Positions 21,653 through 35,600 of a stretch of 64,000 nucleotides of DNA are shown piece by piece. The stretch is from Sipunculus nudus (lineage: Eukaryota; Annelida; Sipuncula; Golfingiida; Sipunculidae): positions 31,427,519 through 31,491,518 of the forward strand of contig CM049306.1 in the NCBI GenBank assembly GCA_026874595.1, read 5' to 3'. Position 1 is the first letter of the stretch; each line of letters opens with the position of its first letter. Below the pieces are notes generated by a model that saw only the letters and a program-made list of their open reading frames with translations, was not told the DNA's origin and did no database searches. Both the position numbers and the translations under genes were made by a program.

Positions 21653-24600
21653 CTAGCGATATCTACAGAAATCAGCCTACAATAACTACTCATCAATAAA
21701 TACACGAGAATGAACAATCAAATTTTTTGTGTCTTACAGATGTTCAGTTCTTCCCAAACTATTAAAGATGGATAAAAGTACAAGTTTATTTTCTTTTGCT
21801 GGATTATTTCCTATTAAGCTGCATAATTTAAATTTTTAATATTTCCATATAAAGTGTCCCTATTTCTATTGTGTTCAAGGACCCCCACGCATGTCACACT
21901 TTTTCAGGAGCACCTTTTTTTTTTTTTTTTTTTTGCTTGCTTGTTAAGACCATGGGCAGAGTGCGCATCCTGTTCAAATAAGGTTTTTGTGCAATACGCG
22001 GTCACGCGGGACCACTGTTTTTCCAGTGGATGATCCCCATATCGATTATAACACCTCCAAAGAAAGTCATCTCTCGAAAGGAAGTAAAGAATTTTGATCC
22101 AAAGACCACACGACTCCGCTTTCAATACGAGGGCTTTTCAGTCTGGTCAACACTGGGGACTGAGACCAGTCACATGGACACCTTTTGATGCTTTTTATGG
22201 TTTACAGGTATATTGAATGAATACAGGCATATTCATTCGCACCTATTTTCCAAGATATCCATTGTTTTTAACACTTCGGTCAATGAATGTGTTTTTTTAA
22301 AAGTTTGTTCAAGAAGCCCTACAACTGAAACCCATTGCGGGGGAGGGGGAGAGGGGTTCACCCACATTCTTTTAAGATCCGCTGTTTATAGAGAAGAACC
22401 CTTGAAACATGAAAGCATATTTCCAGTACAACTTAAAAATGATATGGATTTTATTAACAAACTTTGTTCTGTAATCCCTAACAAACTAGATTACGTAGTC
22501 GGAGCCTTCAACAGATTCTGCTTTAACATCAGACATATGTTCACGTTTATACATATCATGTATGAACACTTTCAAGCTTCACCAATACGGGTTAACCTTG
22601 CGAGAGGAGAAACAAATATATACGAATGGACGACTTCCACCCGGTATGGACGGACGACGGCCAAAGATTGATCGCTATAGCCCGGATTACTAAAAGTCAG
22701 CTGAGCTGTAAGAGCTCGCGAAAAATCAGGATTAAAATTGCAACGTCATTCAGTCCCTACCAATAGCTTAGAGATCATTAGATTTCCACGGTTGCAGCTA
22801 GTACTTGTTAATAGCTAATTCAGTGGGATTAAAATTTGTACTAAATGGAGAATCGGTGGGTGGGGAGAGGGCGGGGAGATAGGTGGAGATCCTTTAGTGT
22901 CGTATAATGTAGACCGACACGTACATGTGCTAGAACACATAACAGTGGTTTGGGAAGTTGTATCGATATTCTTGGAAATCTGTTAACATCATTTTGCAAC
23001 ACCATCTACTATCTACAGATGTAAAAATCGCATTCCCAAAACAGATCGGAAAAGCTAAGCTGTGAAATCGCTACCTTGTATGGGTATTATTATTAGACTC
23101 ACATGGTCTATACCTCCGCTCCTGTCATATGGGTTAAAGCTACATGTGCACTTGTACGGATGAGGTGCAGATATGGATGCGGAAACGGATGTGGATACTT
23201 TTTTGTTTGTGTCGATTAATACGCTTGTAACTTCGGTGTGCCTTTCAGCACTGCGGGATGGTACATACCACAACGAGAATCAACTTTGCACAGGAGATTA
23301 TTAAAAATGCTGTAATTGAACTATGACAACAGTATCCGGCGTGAATCGAGCCTTCGGTACGTGTTCTCTCGACCTCTTATTTTATACTCGTGTTTATCAT
23401 ATAACCCGTCATGGCCCTGTGTCGTCCTGTTTTTGAAGATTTTCTCTCGAACTACAAATCGGCATTGTTAGGAATGCCTGACTTAAAATTGTGTCTGCAC
23501 TCACTTATTCGGCCAGCATGTTCAGGTTGGTTCGTGCATAAGTGACTGCATGTACAGTTGTAAAATTCACTGATTAATGCACTGATGAATGTGGATTATG
23601 TGCCGGATGTGTATGTTATGTATATAACCAGAACATTCAGATTTCCTCAATGTAAGCAGATATAATTGACATGTTTGTAAGATCCAGAATATGATACTCA
23701 GATGACACTTTGAGGTCTTTTACATTTAATTTATTGCTTTGTTATGATCCTAGATATCATTTATGGTGATCTTGGGTTTCTTATTTCCAGAATATTAGGT
23801 TTCTGATTGATTTAGGTTTTTAATATCATCTTTATGTAAGACATCAGCTCTTATCTGTTTGTCAAACTTCCACCCTGTTTTTAAAATAGCCCTAGTAATG
23901 GGTATTTTAGGTTGTCATGGTATGAAGGATAACAAGATTAACTGAAAATGATTCCCATTTAATATTTCTTATACATTTATATTCCTGCCTTTTTCTGTTT
24001 CATATAGGTAGTTATAGAAAATATATAGTGATGTCACATTGTTTCCATCTGAGAAGCAACAGATACTCAATATTGGTACTTGTAACATTCCTAACATTTT
24101 TATAGAAATGATATTATAACAGAGGACATGCAAATAAAGTTTTGCAAGGATAGGGACGTATGATAATGGTTGTTTGATATAACATACACAATGTCCCATA
24201 AAATAAATAAGATGTATATGACAATATCTGGATAAGTTATAAGATATTGCAGACTTGATCCCTGAGAAAAGATGGATTTATAGTTCCAATGATAAGGCAT
24301 CACATACATACATTAACGTACATATTTACATGCTGTTCTGTAATATGCGACCATTATTTTTCATTGATTTTGAAGTGTATTTAATAAGACAATGTTATCA
24401 AAATTGATCATATGGAAACAGAATTATTTCCGTCTTCTGATAATGGTTTTTGATCGGAATGAGTAGGATGGTGCTTATTAGACTTGAACCCTTCTCATAT
24501 TATGTATTTAAATGGTCCTAGTGGTCCTGTACTAAAGCAATCTATAAAGTCTTTAACCATGTACTGTAAAATTGTTAGATACAAATGTGTCACACTCATA

Positions 24601-25606
24601 ATTTTATACCAATGGCACAACATTGTTATGTCTTGTGTACGGGCTCGGGACACATCGTGGAACTTGGTCAAATGTTAAGGTTTGTCTGACGTAACATTTA
24701 TACAATATGTCTATAAAATTGTACAAATCTGTGTGTTTTTATAGTGAATATGCATAAGGACTTATAATTTACTTCAGGGATGCATGACTCACAAAAGTTT
24801 TGATAAATAGCTGTTAAAAGTATAAACTATTTATCCACATGCACAGAACAAAAACTGGAACAGTATGCCCCATTATCTCACTATCATCAGGGGCTGTAGG
24901 AATTATAGGTGGTATGTTACAAGTACTATGTTTAATTTCGTATATTGTATTCCATATTCGAATATACTACTTCCTTTGGGTGTATTTGGTGCAGCATAAA
25001 CCGGTCGAGGTGCACATGTGGTCTCAGACCAGTTTCTTGTTGCTGTATATGTGTCTCGATCATATTGTCCCCTGATTGATAAATTTGTCATTGAGTACTA
25101 ATTTAACACATCCTTACATCCGTCCACAATCAGTAACATGACTGATATATTTTACACAGAAAACAAACACTGACTTGGGTATGGTGAAGGAAACTTTAGA
25201 AGAATCGTGTGCTCTCAGTTGTTCTTGCTGAATGTGATATAAAAGATTTCGATACATCATACAAACTGTATTTGACTTTTTGGTTCCGAGAATAAATAAA
25301 AGAATCAATTAGTTGTTATTGATTGATTCTTTTACCATTGCAATGGAGGTTATTATTTCACTTTTGTTTGCTTCATCTAAGAATGTTCGCATTTCTTTTT
25401 GACAGATCTTTAAATGGCATATACTGCTCACGATAATAAACTTTATCCCTAATTATATATCACTCTTAAATGATGCATCTAACTCTATATTAACTCCACA
25501 AATCAAAGAAGCAAACTTTTAACTGCAAAAGATTTCCTAACCATATCAATTTTTATCTTTCTGTTCAGGTCATACTCATGTTTGGTTAGTGAACAAAGCT
25601 GTATAA

Positions 25607-25653
<47 letters not shown>

Positions 25654-25948
25654 ATATATAAACTCTTAAGATGATTGTCATAGTGTAATAGGATGTAAAA
25701 GAAACCAGTTTGGTTAAATAAAAATCAAGCATAATAAAATAGAAACTAATAAAAAAACTATTGCGAGTACATTTGAACCTGTCTTTAAAGATCACCTGTC
25801 TTATAACCACCAACGAGTGAACTGAACGCAAGTATATAGGTTATAACCTTCTGTGATTAAGACCCTGGTTTAGAAGTAACCTTTAGCGGAAAATTCCCTT
25901 TTGAAACCTATACTTAATTTTAATTAATTTTTAATATGTCAAACAGAC

Positions 25949-25987
<39 letters not shown>

Positions 25988-26412
25988 ATACATATATATC
26001 ATAAAAAAGGAACTATGAACACCATCCCTCTCCAAGTCATCCCTTCTCCTCTGCCCTTGGGTTTAAATTGTCGCAAATGACTGAATTAATTTGTGCTCAG
26101 CTGGGCTAACGGGCCGTCTTAATTCCGATAGTTACTTTTTACTATGAACCTCTTTTGCGAATTTGATAATTCAGCAATGATGGACCAAATAATTTATCTA
26201 ACTCTAGGTGAAGAATAAATAAAATTACCTTATTCCATTTGATCATATATCATATCAGATACCCTTACCTAAATAATAATGGATAACAATATAAAGCGTG
26301 GTTCACTGATGGATAAACAGAGAAAATCAAGCATATAGAATGGCATATGGATACCCTTTGATCGTTTTGACCACCCAGTGTAAAGAAAAATAACTTCATT
26401 CCGTTTCCATGG
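21653..26412. other. 3' flank of amidase gene A
   Basis: No gene recognised. 21653-23600 aligns, with gaps, to 57978-59560 downstream of gene B. Shared landmarks are a G-rich stretch at 22850 (58779 in B) and a purine-rich GATGCGGAAACGGATG motif near 23180 (59172 in B). The last 100 bp before the gene A stop also align with B. 23600-25600 looks unique and AT-rich. A T-run lies at 21917-21934. The 152-codon plus-strand frame at 22213-22671 has no recognisable domain and its B counterpart is not open, so it is not called a gene. Confidence 0.6.
25610..25660. repeat. TA microsatellite
   Basis: TA run downstream of gene A. A second one, interrupted, lies at 25950-25999. Confidence 0.9.
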
Positions 26413-26606
26413 TTACTTGGCATCACGTGTTACCTCGACAGCCCGACCAGCTTTCAGCAATGACCCTTCATCCCAGTATTTAGCAACAAACTGCACACCA
26501 ACAGGCAGACCCTCGATAAATCCTGCGTTGATGCTGAGAGCTGGATGGCCAGTCCCGTTGAATGGACAGGTGTTTAAAATGGGCCGATATGCTGCGTGGC
26601 AGTATT
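26413..26606 (-). CDS. Gene A coding exon 12 (terminal)
   Basis: Acceptor TTTTTCAG, phase 1 start, 64 residues then TAA at 26413-26415. It encodes the conserved [18 protein letters not shown] block and ends VTRDAK. The first ten or so residues after EY differ sharply from gene B, whereas the rest is nearly identical. Confidence 0.93.
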
Positions 26607-29600
26607 CTGAAAAAACACGATGAATTTCTGAAAGAATAACTTAATTTATGACAGAGGTTAACAATACGAAGACATATACAGGTGTTTCTCCTGCACTTGA
26701 TGTAAGGGCATTTATGAAGAGGAGAGTTGAATTCTCTTTGGTTGATAAGAAGGTAAACGGCAAGTCGAATTCTCTTTGGTTGTTAAGTAGATAAAAGTCA
26801 AAACGAAAATTCTTGATAAGATAAGTAGGTAAACGGCAAGTCGAATTCTCTTGGTTGGATAAGTAGGTAATCGGCATGTCGAATTCTCCTTGTTGAGTAA
26901 GTAGAAAAAAGGCTTATCGATTCCTCTTTGTTGGATTAGAAGGTAAAATGGAAGTCGAATTGTCCATTTCGGATAATTATTAAAAGACAAGCCGAATTGT
27001 CATCGTTGCATCAGAAGATAAAGTCGAATTCTCTTTGTTGAATAAGCAGGTAAACGGCAAGTCGAAATCTCTTAAGATGAGAAGTTAGCAAACGGCAAAT
27101 CAAATTCTCTTCGGTGCATAGGTAGGTAATGGCAAATCAAATATACTTGTAGGCTAAGTAGTTAAACGGCAAGTGGAATTCTCTTTTGTGGATAAACAAA
27201 CAAAAGGGAATTCGATTTCTCTTCTATGGATAAGTAGGTAAACACATGTTGAATTCTCTTTGTTGGATAAGTAGGTAAACGGCAGGTCGAATACTCTTTG
27301 TTTGATAAGTAGAGAAAAAGGCCAATCGAATTCTCTTTGGTGGATAAGTAAGTGAAACGGCAAGTCGAAATCTCTTTGTTAAGTAAGTAGATAAAAAGCT
27401 AATTGAAATCTCTTTGTTGGATAAGACGGTAAAAGGGAAGTCGAATTGTCCTTTTCGGATAACTGGTAAAAAGCAAGACGAGTTGTCTTTATTGCATAAG
27501 TAGATAAAGGGCAAGTCGAATTCTCTTTGTTGGATATGTAGGTAAAGGGAAGTCGAAATTTCTTTGATTGTCAAGTAGTTAAAAGGCAACACGAAAATTC
27601 TTGGTAAGGTAAGTGGGTAAACGGCAAGTCGAAATTTCTTCAGTGGATAGGTTGTTTAACGGGAAGTCAAATTTTATTTGTTGAATAATTAGGTAAACAG
27701 CAAGTCGAAATCTCGTAAGATGATAAATTAGTAAACGGCAAATCAAATTCTCTTCGGTGCATTGTTAGGTAAACGGCAAATCAAATTTCTTTTTAGGGTA
27801 AGTAGGTAAAAGGCAAGTGGAATTCTCTTTTGTGGATAAACAAACCAAAGGGAAGTCGATTTCTATGAATAAGTAGGTAAACGGCAAGTCGAATTCTCTT
27901 TGTTGGATAAGTAGGTAAACGGCAAGTTGAATTCTCTTTGTTGGATTAGTAGGTAAAAGCCAAATCGAATTCTCTTTTGTGGATAAGTAGGCAAGTCGTA
28001 TTCTCTTTGTTGAATTAGTAGGTAAACGGGAAGTCGAAATTTCTTTGACAGATAAGTTGATAAACGGCAAGTGGAATTCTCTTTTGTGGATAAAAAAAGG
28101 GAAGTCGAATTCTCTTTTATGGATAAGTAGGTAAACACAAGTCGAATCCTCTTCGTTGGATAAGTAGGTAAACGGCACGTCGAATTCTCTTCGTTGGATA
28201 AATAGATAAAAGGCCAATCGTGTTTACTGTGATGTTGAGCTGGTGGATGTAAAATAGTGGAGATTATATTTTGGTTAATGTAGTGTCTTACCGAAGTGTT
28301 TGATTTTTCTCCTGTTTGTTTATGAGTTTATTATATTATGTTTTGAAACGATTTGTCACAGTAATGTATTATGAGACTTTTTCGAATATTTTGATATTAT
28401 ATTTTTTATTCATTTTGGTATCACCAAACAAAGTTTTAACAGGTAAATTCGGCGGTAAGTACTTATCGACAGGCATGAGCATAAAAGAACATTGTGGGAA
28501 TAAGTGAATTTTGTCCTCCATTTGATGTCCACACTGACAGGTGTTGGTTTCAGATACATGGCTCAGGAATTTATGATAATTGAGGTTAGTGCATCTCGCC
28601 ATGAGTCTTGCGTGTGCTATTTGTGATGTTCTTGTGCCTGTGTTAGATATTTTGGTTCTTTCCTAATTCCAAGCATCTTCCTTTTGAGTGAGCTGGGTGA
28701 TAATATATGTCTCATTTCTGTATCAAGTGCATATCACAGCCTGTTGGTTTTTGGGATGAAGGATTCATAGTGCAGCTTAGTTCTTGCCAGGATAGGTGAA
28801 ATTGTCAATATGTAAAGGCTAGTGAAGTGAGTTTTGGTTTTGGGAGGAGGAAGAAGAAGGAGGAGCACCTCTCTATTTATCATTTCATTAAAATGTTTCA
28901 TAAATACCTCCTATTGTTCTTAAGTCAGATATATATTGACTATATACGTGGTATGACAGATTCCTATCAATAATAATATTCCAACGTATTTTTATGTGCA
29001 TTAATTTTTTCAATAACCAGGTGTAACAAAACTTTAGTGACAGGGTAACAGGCCTACCTACAAGGCTTTGGTGTCATTATTCTATCAAATGTATTATATA
29101 CAATCATCTCTGCCTATTAGCCATTCGTCTAATAGAAATATTCGTTTATTTGCAATAAAACCTGAAACCCAAAACCATTTTATCTTTGACATCTATAGAA
29201 ATCTCCTCATAATAGCAAATCGGATAGGTGCAATTTTATGAAGTATGAAGTATGGGTCACATACCTGATATTTGCAAACAAAATGGGTGTAGCCAATGAA
29301 ATTATTATTAACAAAGTTATGGGCAAAGAGCGTATCGGCATTTACAACAGTTGCACTCATGGGCTGGCCCCATATAGTATCCTAGCTGCTCCTGTCAGAT
29401 TGTTTGACAAACAGACGGATCCCTGCGACATATAAAACGGCAAAGCCTTTAATGAAGACATCAAAGAAACCGTGGTAACCTCGGCGGTAGGCCGATGATC
29501 AGTGACTGTGACGGCATGCACACCAGTCGAGGTGACGCAAACACGAACTCGCCTCGATGAGTGATAAAACTGCTTGTGTCAGCTTTTTTGGCAAACAATA

Positions 29601-32600
29601 GGCTGCTCAGCTTCAATAATCAGCCGTAGTTTCGCGAATTCGGACGAGCTGCGGCAAGATGTCTTTGACAACAAAAGCAAAAATCGGAAACGGAAAAGAA
29701 CAGGCAACGCAGAAAATGTAGACTGCGCTTCACACAAAGTTTAAAGATGCCAGTTTAGTGCGAGCGTACCTAGAGTGTAGTGACGGCCAATATGAACAAT
29801 TTACGGGCTTGAACAGCACATTTAGGGACTAATAAGGAAATCCGTACCTAAGAAGGTTTTCACAGACTTTTTCGTGCCTTAATAAGTGATTGAAGCCTTT
29901 ATTTTGAATGCTATATGCAGCAACGGTTTGATTCCGTTTTCATTTACCGATATTTGTGCTCACTTGGCCGGTGTCAGTTTCTGTGGGGACATCGCATTGT
30001 TCATTGCTTTAGCAGATCAGGTGTCTTTCTCGTTTATTCTGGTTAGTTTTGCTTTCAATTTTACGCTAATGCATGCCATGCCAATTTATTTCATTCCTAA
30101 GCAAACATTTTTCAATTGTTTATGCATCGTTACACTTATTGCATAGGTTTCTGGACTAGGGTTTAACGCTGAGATACGTTTACAGTTGTATGTTTAGAGA
30201 GAAATGACATATACGGCTCCAAAAAAAGATTTTTAACTTGTTCTGTTGTTTTATTATGCTTATTCTTCAGTGTTTTTTTTTAGAATGCAACATTCATGGC
30301 TGCAGATAATTATAATTTTGTTCTGACCTTTCCTTAAAATTTCGCACGGCCGCCATTTGAAACTCGTTAATAGAAATTTCCGTTTATTTGCAATTTTGAC
30401 TCTGACAAATAGTAGTTGCTATTAAGCGGATTCAACTGTTCTGACGAGATTGGCTGATTTCCACTAATTTATTACTGACCATGACATGATATGTTCCAAG
30501 TATGACCTAGGAAGTATCAACAAATCATAAGAATTGTATTGTTAGTTTGAACTGACACCTTTAATGTGTTCCTATTTCAATTTCTTGCACAAATTCAATC
30601 CTTATCATGGGCAGTTTGGCTACGTAATTTAAATCTTTACCTTGATCTAAATTAGTGATACGTACCTTTCCTGGCATCAGAACCGTCGCCAAAGACTGTG
30701 TTTTTTAAATTTCGATGGAAACGATACCTTACTGTGTTTCTATGTCACGATCCTCCATATCTTGGAAGATTTGCTTTTATTCTTCCAAATTTACCTTGGA
30801 CCTTGACCTTGAGGAAGGACAAGCACATTGCCTTACCTCAGAAGGACCACCAAATCAAAGGGTGACAACTCAAAACTTGCATTTTCCTGACATTTTGTCA
30901 CAATCACATGCAATATCATAGCGTTTGTATCTATATCTCTTTCAAGCTTTACAATTACCTTTATCTTATTACTTGGTTTGGTGCGTACCTTTCATGAACT
31001 CAACGTATCACCAACATGACACTTAAAAATATTTTTCTTTTAAGTATTGTTAAAAAATGCCATATCTTGACGATTTTTATTTTTATTTTCCAAGTTTGAC
31101 ATTGACCTTGAGCTTAATGCATGATATGTACCTTTTATTACCTCAGAGGATTCACGAAAATTAATGGACATTCTAAAGTCAAATAAAAAAATACGGAATA
31201 ACATACCTTGGCAGGTTTGGCTTTTCTCCTACCATCTTTTACTTTGGCCTTGACCTAAATGCATGCTATGTACCTCCTTTGAAGCAAGTATTGTCAATAA
31301 GTGGTCGGGCATCCTACGTTTTATTTAAAATAACAACTTAAATGTGTTTCTATGTCAGTTACTTATGAAAGTATCGTCATTTAAATATTCAACCCCCCAG
31401 TTCCAAGATGCCTGGCTGTGGTTCATTTTGGATTCCTCACGGGTTTCAAATTCGAATGTGTATATTCTAAAAAAAACACGGAAATCACTCAAATGGTTCT
31501 TGAGTAAACATGGTGAAATATATACCAAAGAAGAAAGAAAAGGAAGGACGGAACATCTGATTACGAAGTCACGAAAAGCAGCTTCCGGCATATTGGCTGA
31601 TTCCTTGACATCAGACGGATTGTTAAACATGTATTTACCTCTGTGCACATGCCACTAACACATGAATAAACTCACTATTCGCTGCGTTCTACCAGATTTT
31701 CAGCACGTTTTGCATCCGTAAGAAACTTTCCGTTTATATTAATAGCAGGAAATTATATTCGAGTCTGAGTCGGGTAGAATCGTATTCCAATCATTTTTTA
31801 CCCGTTTCGGCACTTTAATTTGGTACGGTTAATTAAAATGTACCCAAAAAAATTACGATATTCGTATTGTATAAGGGAGAATGTTTATCTTTATTAAAGA
31901 TTCGGTATACACTTTTAAAACATATGGTATGTGGTGTTTGATATGATTCAAAGGTGATGGTCACTTTTTTTGTAATAATTGAAGTCAATAAAATTATCGC
32001 ATTTGTCAAATGTAGACAATAATAAAGCAGCAACTGTCTTGAGAAATTTATGGTTTACATTTACCTTGGAGAGCTAATATTTCTAAACAAAATAAACGTA
32101 TGTTACCTATCTGAAAGTACAGTTTGCAAAGTGCATGGAATACTCAAGTCCGAAAAGTAATTGTTTCATGTAAAGAACGTTTTCACATACACCTGTTAAA
32201 TGTACACAGTTACAAATTTTGCGATGTTAATAAAAAATGTTAAAAATACGTTGTAATTGCTAAATACGTATTGTTCGTACTGTTAAATAATATAATTGCT
32301 TAATGGTGTTTCATACAAACTGCAAAATTAGCATTTATTATTTTCAATCCTTTTCTCTTTATTATAGTTATGCCGAATACACGATTGAAAACTGTGAAGA
32401 GACATCTGTATAATTACATGTAGCTTCATACTTCTTAATGAATCAACACCTACCAGCTGCTGGAAGCTCCTTTGTAGGAAGCTTGGGAGCCTTGAACTTG
32501 ATCGTTGGCATCACCAATACGTCGTACGCCTCAAGTGCTTTATCATATGCTTTCTTCAGAGTTCGCAGAATATTACTTCCTTTCATGTAGTAATGGAAGT

Positions 32601-35600
32601 TGTAATTTTCCTGTTTGAGAAAAAAAAAAACACGGAAAAAAAATAAAAGATACTTTGCATGTAATAGAGAATTACTAAGAACAAGAGGCTTCAATAACTT
32701 GTACATGCCATCATCAACTGAATGTAGTAGATAATATAAGGGATCATGATTCTTTATTAACATGCTACGCCTCTGTATTGCGCTGAACATCTGGTGGACG
32801 TCCCATACTAGTTTTTATCGTGAACAGGTGAGATATAGTTCCAATTAACTAGTTCATTATTTTTACTTGGATTGTACAATATGGTAAAGGGGAAGTCTTA
32901 AACTTCTGCTATTCTATTGGTTTTCACCTGTGCAAGGAGGCATATAATTTTCAGTGCTGTGTTAGGAAATGAATTTATTGTAGCTTATCTGCCAATTCAC
33001 ATTCAAGAAATAGAAGAAAGCTATTGGTGTGGAAATTTAATGAAAAATTCTATTTATTCTTAAATTCACATACAACGAAACATATTCAAAACTGCAATGG
33101 AACTATATTAAAATATCATTAAAATATAAAAATATATTAAAACATATATTAAAAAGTGATTCTTTGTTTAAGAAAATTTTGTCAGTTGTTATCAGAGTGC
33201 ATGGTTGGATAATGTTAGCCAAATCAGATACGTTCGTGTATCTAATGCAGGTATTGTTTGAACAATAATGACAAAATTTTAGACTGCATTTTCATTTAAG
33301 GAATAAACAACTGATTTTGAATATCATTTAGGAAATCATCGCCAGCTCTTACTTTCACGTATCTGCCGAACATGCTGATAAACTTCACTACTTTTGGGAT
33401 ATCATTGGCCTGTGTTTTGATGGACTTGGACAGCTTGTCAACCAAGGTGGTCGGCTGGAATCCCTTTAAGCCAATCGTGGCACCTTGAATGTTCATTAAC
33501 AAATATGTAAAATATAGCTGGGATACACATACCAATTTAGCTGATTTTAATTAAAAAAAAGTGGTCCATGAGGTAACCCTTCAAAGCTGTGGGCCGGCAA
33601 TATCAAAGGCTAATTAGCCCACCGGGCGAACAGTTGTCTGTAAGACCGTTGTCGCACATGAAAATTCGGGATTGTCCTGCACGATGGATCGATTTTTCTA
33701 CACAATTACCTGATATATACATTTATCAGATATTCATATAAACGGAGAATTTTATTAAGAAGACATAGAAAAAGGTTTTGGTTTTCATTATATATACAAT
33801 TAAACGGGATATACAATTATACGATATACAATAAAGCAGGACCGACTGTATTCCATAGATTTAATGGAATATATTAATGTCATCTAGATAACTTCCAAAA
33901 TTTGTTAGCATATTTCTTGGCTATAATCCTATCCATCAATAATATTCCATCAATATTTATTTTTTTCTTTGAATCAATATGCTAACAGACTCGACTGATC
34001 AACAAATCAATGGAGAAAACATGCTATACCTTCATGGTTACACATACAGTTTAACAAGCAGAAACAGTAAAAATAATCACGTTAAATGAGGCTAAATTTA
34101 AATTTTCTCAAACAGGTGGAAACAGAGATGATGTTCCAAGGTCCTATGCCCTTGCCTGCTAACATAAGGAAACCACAGTGACAGGTATTCAAGTGATGGC
34201 GGATAAACAAAAATATATCAACGCTTAATGCAGATATGCAGCGCCTTGTTTTGCGCCTCGGATTTTTTCTACTCCAAATTACACCATATCAGCCAGAATG
34301 AAAAAATTACTCCCTACACCAAAGCCTTCCCCTCGACTAGTTCCCTATTCTGAATTCTCCTATCCGCCCCTGTCAAGGCACTGGTGTACATCAACATCTA
34401 CAATATAGTAAAATACGATATTCCAATAGTAAATATCTAAAAATGTCTGCTCGTCATATCGGAACATCCAATATATAAACCCAAGTTTACTCGTTATTCC
34501 TCAAAATGAACTAGATCTCTGATATATTCAGACACAAACTCTGATAAAAATAACCGTACCAGCATTTTCCACCATACATTGGTATGCACCGTTATTGACT
34601 ACTTGAGTCCACACTGCAGCAGCTATAATAAAAACATAAATTTAGTTTATATACAGGGTTAACTACTTTTTATTATAGGGAAACATACAGAGTGCAGTTA
34701 TTTAAAGGATGATTATACTGTCGTATACATAGGCTTGTGATTGACCACATAGAAAATAAATGACATACAATAAATACAAGGAATAAATGTTCCTAAAATG
34801 AAATAACGCATAAAGCAAAAATATGACATCCTTGCGTTATTCGGAATTATAGAATGCTTACGAGAACAACGTTTTCTCAGGGCCTTGTACCTATGAATCT
34901 TTGTGTCCATGGATTTCAACTACACAGTCAATTTGTTGAAACACTGGATTGCATTCTTGATTGAAATTACTCAAATGCTTCACGAGAACATCTGGTTATC
35001 GAAGCGCTAGTTATTTTTACAAAGAAGTGTCTATATGCATGAAATCTCCTGGCATAAAATATATATAAAAAAGCAATGGGCACCTCCTTGTATAATCGAC
35101 AGTTTGATGACAGAATGACCATTTCATTCACAATCAAAGAAGAGAATTTGTAGAATTACCAAAATTGATGGTAAAGTCGTGTTCCATCAGAAATCAACTA
35201 CAGTCCTATCAGTTAGTAATACTTGATATTCGTTGATTCTCTTCAGTGGTTAAATTAACCTGTTTCCTATTTGTTTCTTGTTGAGTAATTTTACATAGCA
35301 AATAAATACTTGTCGATTCATGGGATTTCTTTAATTATTATTACTTTTTGAGAGGACTTAAAGAATGCCTTTTAAATGCTTAATTTTAAGAGTTATATTT
35401 TGAGTTGAAACACATAAGACATGGAATAGCGCCATATAACAACTATAAGGTATACCATCTTTATGTAATGGCACGGACACTTCCTCCACTGTTGCACCAC
35501 AAGTCTTGAGTTTCATCGCTGCTTTTTTCACCAGTAATTCTACGTCTGGTTCAGCATCTTCAAAGCCCTCCGTCAGGATGCCTATCTTCATCCCTGTTAG

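Larger units (their letters stand above)
26607..32453 (-). other. Gene A intron between coding exons 11 and 12 (5.8 kb)
   Basis: The largest intron. It holds the 38-bp minisatellite, a LINE 3' remnant, a pogo-like remnant and degenerate TGACCTTGA-containing repeats, each listed separately. The remainder, including 31660-32440, is AT-rich with no recognised feature. The pair of overlapping frames at 31344-31658 (plus) and 31355-31648 (minus) shows no known domain. Confidence 0.7.

Noticed and set aside
22213-22671. 152-codon frame downstream of gene A
   Set aside because: No recognisable domain, and the homologous stretch near gene B is not open.
26641-28217. Long minus-strand open frames rich in [12 protein letters not shown]
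   Set aside because: They are generated by the 38-bp minisatellite cycling through three frames; there is no start context, domain or splice support.
31344-31658. Overlapping sense and antisense frames of about 100 codons in the last amidase intron
   Set aside because: No domain on either strand and no splice or start evidence; likely chance openness.
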